Assembly (NCBI GenBank): GCA_026391735.1
Contig: JAPLDL010000011.1
Location: forward strand, 128,211-192,210
Length of the DNA: 64,000 nucleotides
From: Bacteroidota bacterium
Lineage (GTDB): Bacteria > Bacteroidota > Bacteroidia > Bacteroidales > FEN-979
Direction: 5' to 3'
The notes beneath the pieces were generated by a model. That model ran no database searches and had not been told where the DNA came from. It saw only the letters and a list, made by a program, of their open reading frames with translations. Position numbers and translations under genes: made by a program. This document shows, piece by piece, positions 58,552 through 64,000 of the stretch (its first letter is position 1; the number at the start of each line of letters is the position of its first letter).

Positions 58552-59377
58552 TCGGGAAATTGAGCGATTTTATATCGTTAATGTATGAATCCACTGCCCC
58601 TTTGATTTCTTCCGAAAGATTATGATACCTCCTGAGGAACCTGGGTGAGAATTCCATTGTAATCCCAAGCATGTCGTGAAGCACCAGTACCTGTCCGTCA
58701 ACTTCAGCCCCTGCACCAATCCCTATCAGAGGGATCTTCAGCTCTCTGGAAACCCTGCCACCGAGTTTGGCAGGGATCTTTTCAAGGACGATTGCAAAGC
58801 AGCCTGCATTTTCAAGAAGATGGGCGTCGGCAACCAGTTTTGCCGCTTCCGGTTCATTCGTGGCACGCACTACGTAGGTACCGAATTTATGTATAGACTG
58901 AGGCGTAAGTCCCAGGTGTCCCATGACAGGGATCCCTGCCGAAAGTATCCTGTCGACCGATTCAATGATCTCCTTGCCACCTTCCATTTTTACTGCATCG
59001 GCACCACTTTCTTTCATGATCCTGATCGCCGAATTCAGGGCTTCCTTGGAATTGCCCTGGTAGGTTCCGAAGGGCAGGTCCACAACCACAAGGGCCCTTT
59101 TTACCGCTCTTACCACCGATGAAGCGTGGTATATCATTTCGTTCAGAGTAATGGGCAGGGTGGATGAATATCCCGCCATTACGTTTGAGGCGGAATCCCC
59201 GACCAGGATGATATCGATACCAGTACTTTCAAGGATCTTCGCAAAAGAAAAATCATATGCCGTCAGCATGGCAATTTTTTCTCCTTTTACTTTCATCTCC
59301 TGCAAGACATGGGTGGTCACCTTAGTGACATTGCGAAAGGAATACGAAGCCGACATAAGCTCTGAATTTGAATGCAA
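58532..59377 (-). CDS. panB: 3-methyl-2-oxobutanoate hydroxymethyltransferase
   Basis: [48 protein letters not shown]...[14 protein letters not shown]...[20 protein letters not shown]. The 281-aa ORF opens at [11 protein letters not shown]. Confidence 0.96.
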   Translation of the reverse strand: MHSNSELMSASYSFRNVTKVTTHVLQEMKVKGEKIAMLTAYDFSFAKILESTGIDIILVGDSASNVMAGYSSTLPITLNEMIYHASSVVRAVKRALVVVDLPFGTYQGNSKEALNSAIRIMKESGADAVKMEGGKEIIESVDRILSAGIPVMGHLGLTPQSIHKFGTYVVRATNEPEAAKLVADAHLLENAGCFAIVLEKIPAKLGGRVSRELKIPLIGIGAGAEVDGQVLVLHDMLGITMEFSPRFLRRYHNLSEEIKGAVDSYINDIKSLNFPNEREQY

Positions 59378-59442
59378 AGGTATTACAATAAAATATGTTT
59401 CCCACGGTCTCGTTTAATATCATATATATTCTGCAGAATAAT

Positions 59443-59450
59443 TATATTTG
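59443..59450 (+). promoter_or_regulatory. candidate -7 box (TATATTTG) for the lipoprotein at 59476
   Basis: TTATATTTGCAAC 25 bp upstream of ATG 59476. Confidence 0.45.
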
Positions 59451-59475
59451 CAACTCTATTATCATCCTGCCATAC

Positions 59476-60465
59476 ATGAAAAAGTATTATTCCTTACTGA
59501 TTATTACTGCCGCTCTGATTCTACTGGCTTCCTGCAAAAAAAATCTTGTTGTAAATGCCGACTGGAAAGATGTTACCGTCGTTTACGGGCTTCTTGACCA
59601 GACTGAATCCGTGCATTATGTCAAGGTGACCAAAGCGTTTCTGGGGGAGGGTGATGCCCTGGTTTTTGCCAAACAGCCTGATTCCAGCGAATATGCTCAC
59701 CGGCTCCAGGTTACTATGGATGAACTTAACGGTTCAACTCTTCTTCGTACGATTACTCTGCATTACGACACGATCTCAAACAAAGATACCGGGGTGTTTT
59801 ACTGCCCAACACAACATGTTTATTCCACCACCGCCACCCTTTCTCCCGACCTGACATACCATCTTGTCATAAAAGACACAGTGACAAATAAAGTCGTTGA
59901 AGGGACCGCCACCCTGGTCAGCGATTTTGATATTGACAAACCATCGCTTTTCACGCGGGCTACTTTCCAGTCGGGGAAAAGTTCTGAAGTGAAATGGACC
60001 TCGGCCAAATCAGGCAAACGTTACCAGGTCAATATCAGGATACGGTATGCCGAGGCAACGATAGGAGTCCCCAATTCCACAGTCATAAAAAGCCTTGACT
60101 GGCTGGCTCTCACCGATATGTCGTCGCTCAATGTTAATGGCGGGCAAACGATGGATTATTTCATCAACGGAGATGCTTTTTATATATTTATGGGTTCCCA
60201 TATACCGGTTGACCCAACGGTCACACGGGCTCTCCGTGACTGTGATTATATTTTTACTGTTGGGTCGGAAGATCTAAGTACATATATGGACGTTACCGCA
60301 CCCTCGAATACCATCATCCAGGAAAGGCCTGCCTTTACTGATATCATCAACGGAATTGGACTGTTTACAGCTAGGGTTGTGAAATCGGTCGACACCCTGC
60401 GCTTCAGCACCTTTACCCTTGACGAGATCAAAACCAACCAATATACCAAGGACCTGGGCTTTTAA
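59476..60465 (+). CDS. putative lipoprotein (DUF4249-like)
   Basis: Start MKKYYSLLIITAALILLASCKKNLVVNADWKDVTVVYGLLDQTESVHYVKVTKAFLGEGDALVFA; lipobox LLASC. Confidence 0.65.
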   Translation: MKKYYSLLIITAALILLASCKKNLVVNADWKDVTVVYGLLDQTESVHYVKVTKAFLGEGDALVFAKQPDSSEYAHRLQVTMDELNGSTLLRTITLHYDTISNKDTGVFYCPTQHVYSTTATLSPDLTYHLVIKDTVTNKVVEGTATLVSDFDIDKPSLFTRATFQSGKSSEVKWTSAKSGKRYQVNIRIRYAEATIGVPNSTVIKSLDWLALTDMSSLNVNGGQTMDYFINGDAFYIFMGSHIPVDPTVTRALRDCDYIFTVGSEDLSTYMDVTAPSNTIIQERPAFTDIINGIGLFTARVVKSVDTLRFSTFTLDEIKTNQYTKDLGF

Positions 60466-60518
60466 CCTTCTTTACAAGTTTTCTGTCTTTTTGTCATTTT
60501 TTGTCATGAATTTTTCTT

Positions 60519-60535
60519 TTGGCACAATGATTGAC
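60519..60535 (+). promoter_or_regulatory. sigma-54-like -24/-12 element upstream of dnaK
   Basis: TTGGCACAATGATTGAC resembles TGGCAC-N5-TTGC with GG-N10-G spacing retained; the -12 C is replaced by A. Confidence 0.35.
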
Positions 60536-60582
60536 AATTCTCTGTTACTTCTCAAAATTTACTATGAAAGGAGATAATTAAT

Positions 60583-62517
60583 ATGGGAAAAATAATTGGA
60601 ATTGATCTTGGAACTACTAATTCCTGCGTCGCAGTGATGGAAGGCAATGAGCCTGTAGTAATTGCAAACAGTGAAGGAAGAAGAACAACCCCTTCTATCG
60701 TTGCTTTTACCGACAACGGCGAAAGGAAAGTGGGTGATCCGGCAAAACGCCAGGCAATCACCAACCCGAAGAACACAGTGTCTTCAATAAAACGTTTCAT
60801 GGGTGAAACATATGACCAGGTTCAGGTTGAAATAAAACGTGTACCATATAAGGTCGCTAAGGGCGAAAACAATACGCCCAGGGTAGATATCAACGGGAAA
60901 CTATATACGCCACAGGAAATCTCGGCTATGGTCCTTCAGAAAATGAAGAAGACCGCCGAAGACTATCTCGGACAGGAGATCAAAGATGCTGTGATCACGG
61001 TTCCTGCCTATTTCAGTGATTCTCAGAGGCAGGCAACGAAAGAAGCAGGTGAAATAGCCGGTCTTAATGTCAAACGTATCATTAATGAACCTACCGCTGC
61101 AGCCCTGGCTTACGGGCTCGACAAAAAGCATAAGGATATCAAGGTTGCAGTGTATGATCTTGGAGGAGGTACTTTCGATATTTCAATCCTTGAACTCGGG
61201 GATGGGGTGTTCGAAGTGAAATCCACCAATGGGAATACACATCTTGGCGGTGATGATTTCGACCAGATCGTGATCGACTGGCTTGCCGATGAATTCCTGA
61301 AAGACGAAGGTCTTGATCTGAGGAAGGACCCAATGGCCCTGCAGCGTTTGAAAGAAGCTTCCGAAAAGGCCAAGATAGAACTTTCAAGTTCTGCCGAAAC
61401 CGAGATCAACCTGCCCTATATCATGCCGGTCGACGGAGTTCCCAAGCACCTTGTAAAGAAGCTTTCCAGAGCAAAATTTGAACAACTAGTAGACCGCCTC
61501 ATGCAATCAACAATCCCTCCATGCCAGCAGGCATTGAAAGATGCAGGCATGAATCCTTCGGATGTTGACGAGGTAATCCTGGTTGGAGGATCCACAAGAA
61601 TTCCTGCAATTCAGAAAATCGTCAAGGATTTCTTCGGTAAAGAACCTTCAAAAGGAGTTAACCCGGATGAAGTGGTTGCAGTTGGAGCCGCAATTCAGGG
61701 AGGTGTTCTTACAGGTGAGGTCAAAGACGTCTTGTTGCTTGATGTTACCCCGCTTTCACTGGGTATTGAAACCCTCGGTGGTGTTATGACAAGGCTCATC
61801 GAATCAAATACAACGATCCCTACAAAGAAATCGGAAGTCTTTTCAACTGCAGCCGACAGCCAGACCTCTGTTGAGATCCATGTTTTGCAGGGCGAGCGTC
61901 CAATGGCGAACCAGAACAAGAGCATCGGGAAGTTCCATCTCGACGGCATTCCGCCAGCTCCCAGGGGCATACCCCAGGTCGAAGTCATCTTTGACATCGA
62001 CGCCAACGGCATACTGCACGTGACCGCCAAGGACAAAGCCACGGGCAAGTCACAGCAGATCAGGATAGAGGCTTCATCGGGGCTTTCCGACGACGATATC
62101 AAAAAGATGAAGGAAGAAGCCCAGCGCAATGCCGACGTCGACAAGAAAATGAAGGAAGAAGTCGACAAGATCAACCAGGCCGACACCATGATCTTCCAAA
62201 CCGAAAAGCAGCTGAAAGAATTCGGCGATAAAATTCCGGCCGATAAAAAAGGCGGTATTGAAAAAGCTCTCGAAGAGCTCAAAAACGCCCATAAGAACCG
62301 GGATGTGGCAGCTATTGACAAAGCTCTTGCCAACCTGAATGACATTTGGCAAACAGCCAGCGAGGAAATGTACAAGAACACCCAGGGTGCCCAGCAGGGT
62401 CCTCAGGGAGGTCCCCAGGGAGAACCCCAGCCGGGCCAGGACCAGGGTGGAAACTCTAAAAGTTCGGGAAACGACGAAGTGACCGATGTTGACTTCGAGG
62501 AAGTCAAGGATAAATAA
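60583..62517 (+). CDS. dnaK: molecular chaperone DnaK (Hsp70)
   Basis: [42 protein letters not shown]...[13 protein letters not shown]...; C-terminal [12 protein letters not shown]. Confidence 0.99.
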   Translation: MGKIIGIDLGTTNSCVAVMEGNEPVVIANSEGRRTTPSIVAFTDNGERKVGDPAKRQAITNPKNTVSSIKRFMGETYDQVQVEIKRVPYKVAKGENNTPRVDINGKLYTPQEISAMVLQKMKKTAEDYLGQEIKDAVITVPAYFSDSQRQATKEAGEIAGLNVKRIINEPTAAALAYGLDKKHKDIKVAVYDLGGGTFDISILELGDGVFEVKSTNGNTHLGGDDFDQIVIDWLADEFLKDEGLDLRKDPMALQRLKEASEKAKIELSSSAETEINLPYIMPVDGVPKHLVKKLSRAKFEQLVDRLMQSTIPPCQQALKDAGMNPSDVDEVILVGGSTRIPAIQKIVKDFFGKEPSKGVNPDEVVAVGAAIQGGVLTGEVKDVLLLDVTPLSLGIETLGGVMTRLIESNTTIPTKKSEVFSTAADSQTSVEIHVLQGERPMANQNKSIGKFHLDGIPPAPRGIPQVEVIFDIDANGILHVTAKDKATGKSQQIRIEASSGLSDDDIKKMKEEAQRNADVDKKMKEEVDKINQADTMIFQTEKQLKEFGDKIPADKKGGIEKALEELKNAHKNRDVAAIDKALANLNDIWQTASEEMYKNTQGAQQGPQGGPQGEPQPGQDQGGNSKSSGNDEVTDVDFEEVKDK

Positions 62518-62540
62518 TCAGATTAAAAGGAGCGATCCTG

Positions 62541-62571
62541 AGCCGTCATGCAGTATGACGGCTTTTTTTTT
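62541..62571 (+). terminator. intrinsic terminator after dnaK
   Basis: AGCCGTCATGCAGTATGACGGCT hairpin followed by a run of T. Confidence 0.9.
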
Positions 62572-62640
62572 GAAAAAATCCTGAAAGTTGTATCACTTTT
62601 CCGGTTTCGGCGGATAAAGCATTACCGAAACTCAAACGTA

Positions 62641-63420
62641 ATGAAATCAGCCGGAATCATGTTGTGCTCTGTCATGGTATCAGTTTCCCTTGCCTTGGGA
62701 CAGGGTTATGAGACCTTTCAGAATTTTCCTGTAAACTCGGGAAGTTATCTTAACGGAACGTTCCCCGGATCAGACGGATCAGAATGGACATTTATTCAGT
62801 GCCGGGGTGATAAGGCAATCGAACTTCCTACCCCATGCCTCGGCAGAAAAAGAAACCCCCTGTCCAGATTGCAGTCAGGCGCGATTCAGAACGGATGCGG
62901 AACTATCATTTTCTCTTACCGCCAGGCTTTTTCAACAGCTGTGAATTTAAATCTGCTGGTAAACGGAGAACTTGTAAAAAATGCACTCAGTGCAGGCGGG
63001 AGTGCTGATACTGGGATTATATATTCTTCAGACAGTATTGTGGTTAACATGCCGGGAGAGTTCACTCTGGAATTCAGGCAGGCCGACAGCCTTAATTCGG
63101 GCCAGGTATGTATCGACAATGTTTTCTGGACTTCCTGCAACAGAGGTGTTGGTTACAGAGAAAAGGAAGCTGCCGGAATTCAGTCAGCTGTCATGAAATT
63201 TCTGTGGATCCAAGGCAGAGGCATCACTGTCAGGACCCAGGCAGAAGGAGAAAAAAGCCTCCTGATCTATTCCATATCTGGTGTCCCTGTCAAAGAAATC
63301 AGATTCCCATTGAGAGAGGCCGACTTGCCAATGAACGGTTGCCCGGAAGGCATGTACTTTGCCATCCTACGTGATAAAAATATGAACATGATACGCAACG
63401 TGAAATTGGTTATACATTGA
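62641..63420 (+). CDS. small secreted protein with probable T9SS C-terminal domain
   Basis: Start MKSAGIMLCSVMVSVSLALGQGYETFQNFPVNSGSYLNGTFPGSDGSEWTFIQCRGD; C-terminal ITVRTQAEGEKSLLIYSISGVPVKEIRFPL...GMYFAILRDKNMNMIRNVKLVIH resembles a type A sorting domain. Confidence 0.65.
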   Translation: MKSAGIMLCSVMVSVSLALGQGYETFQNFPVNSGSYLNGTFPGSDGSEWTFIQCRGDKAIELPTPCLGRKRNPLSRLQSGAIQNGCGTIIFSYRQAFSTAVNLNLLVNGELVKNALSAGGSADTGIIYSSDSIVVNMPGEFTLEFRQADSLNSGQVCIDNVFWTSCNRGVGYREKEAAGIQSAVMKFLWIQGRGITVRTQAEGEKSLLIYSISGVPVKEIRFPLREADLPMNGCPEGMYFAILRDKNMNMIRNVKLVIH

Positions 63421-63460
63421 GGACGCTTTTTCGCTATTTTTGCGACGTAAACATTCCCCG

Positions 63461-64000
63461 ATGCGAAGACTTGTCATACTTGCCCTGTCGATATTCCTTG
63501 TTTGTCCACGCATTACCGCCCAGAAAAGCAATGAATCAAAGGAAGAAGAAGCAGCCAGGATAGAAATCACGGCCCGGAACGATCAGGAGTCATACCGTGC
63601 TATTGCATGCGGCCATGAAGGGGCGCTGATTTTTTTTAAAAGCGTTGAGATTGCCGATAACCAAAAAGTCAAATGGTATTTTTCATTTTACGACCGGGAC
63701 CTTAAACAGAAATGGGTGAAAAGCCTTCCTGTGCTATCCGATCTAGATTACAGGTTTATGGCTTTTACAGGAGATACCCTGATGCTGGCTTTTATCTACA
63801 AAGGTAAACTAAAAAGCGAAGACCAACCCCTTGAAATTGTGAGGATTGCATTGAAAACCGGGACTTTCATCCCAAATCTTGCAAAAGTGCCGGCAAACTC
63901 TGAACCGGTTTTTTTCGCTGCAGGCAATCGCAATGCTTACCTGGCTCTGAACCACAAAAACGGACAATCCGCAGTTCAGATACTTGACCTGAAATCGAAC
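63461..64000 (+). CDS. secreted protein of unknown function, 3'-truncated by window edge
   Basis: Open for 180 codons to the window end: MRRLVILALSIFLVCPRITAQKSNESKEEEAARIEITARNDQESYRAIACGHEGALIFFKSVEIADNQKVKWYFSFYDRDLKQKW; preceded by TATTTTTG (TAnnTTTG). Confidence 0.7.
   Translation, partial: MRRLVILALSIFLVCPRITAQKSNESKEEEAARIEITARNDQESYRAIACGHEGALIFFKSVEIADNQKVKWYFSFYDRDLKQKWVKSLPVLSDLDYRFMAFTGDTLMLAFIYKGKLKSEDQPLEIVRIALKTGTFIPNLAKVPANSEPVFFAAGNRNAYLALNHKNGQSAVQILDLKSN

Noticed and set aside
61695-62381. 228-aa ORF antisense to dnaK
   Set aside because: Shadow ORF of a strongly conserved gene; no signal, domain or promoter; sequence is the reverse reading of DnaK codons.
62380-62460. 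PQG-rich repetition at the dnaK 3' end
   Set aside because: Typical low-complexity DnaK C-terminal tail before the conserved [10 protein letters not shown].
1-64000. Mobile element, prophage, defence island or tRNA-associated integration site
   Set aside because: No transposase, integrase, restriction-modification, toxin-antitoxin or phage protein recognised in any frame, and no tRNA cloverleaf spotted by eye. A tRNAscan/Infernal run would be needed to exclude small RNAs.

Overview
The window is 64 kb of ordinary, gene-dense chromosome from a Bacteroidota member, probably Bacteroidales-like. The lineage call rests on Bacteroidota-type TAnnTTTG -7 boxes, T9SS-type C-terminal domains, and LruC, DUF4271, HU-CCDC81/SPOR and S46 peptidase families. 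I annotate 57 protein-coding genes, two of them truncated by the window edges (rlmN on the left, a secreted protein on the right). Most are housekeeping: adenine deaminase, YebC, acetate kinase, KdsB, TrmB, methylmalonyl-CoA mutase, PurE/Hpt/Adk/Obg, RadA, PanB/C/D, MnmA, HemD/RnpA/YidD and DnaK. The rest are two-component proteins, peptidases, a tandem pair of APC permeases and several secreted or surface proteins. I saw no rRNA, tRNA, CRISPR array, transposase, prophage or recognisable defence island. The most unusual signal is non-coding. At least five intergenic sites carry short degenerate tandem arrays with a 7-bp period (one continues as 11 copies of an 8-bp unit). Each abuts or overlaps the stop codon of the upstream gene, the unit sequence differs between sites, and most units fit a loose NNNGANN pattern. 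This looks like a family of 3'-end heptamer repeats. Other points of interest are mutA and mutB separated by a signalling/beta-barrel module, an 83-bp out-of-frame rlmN/ade overlap, and a sigma-54-like motif upstream of dnaK. All calls come from reading the sequence only; no database searches were run.
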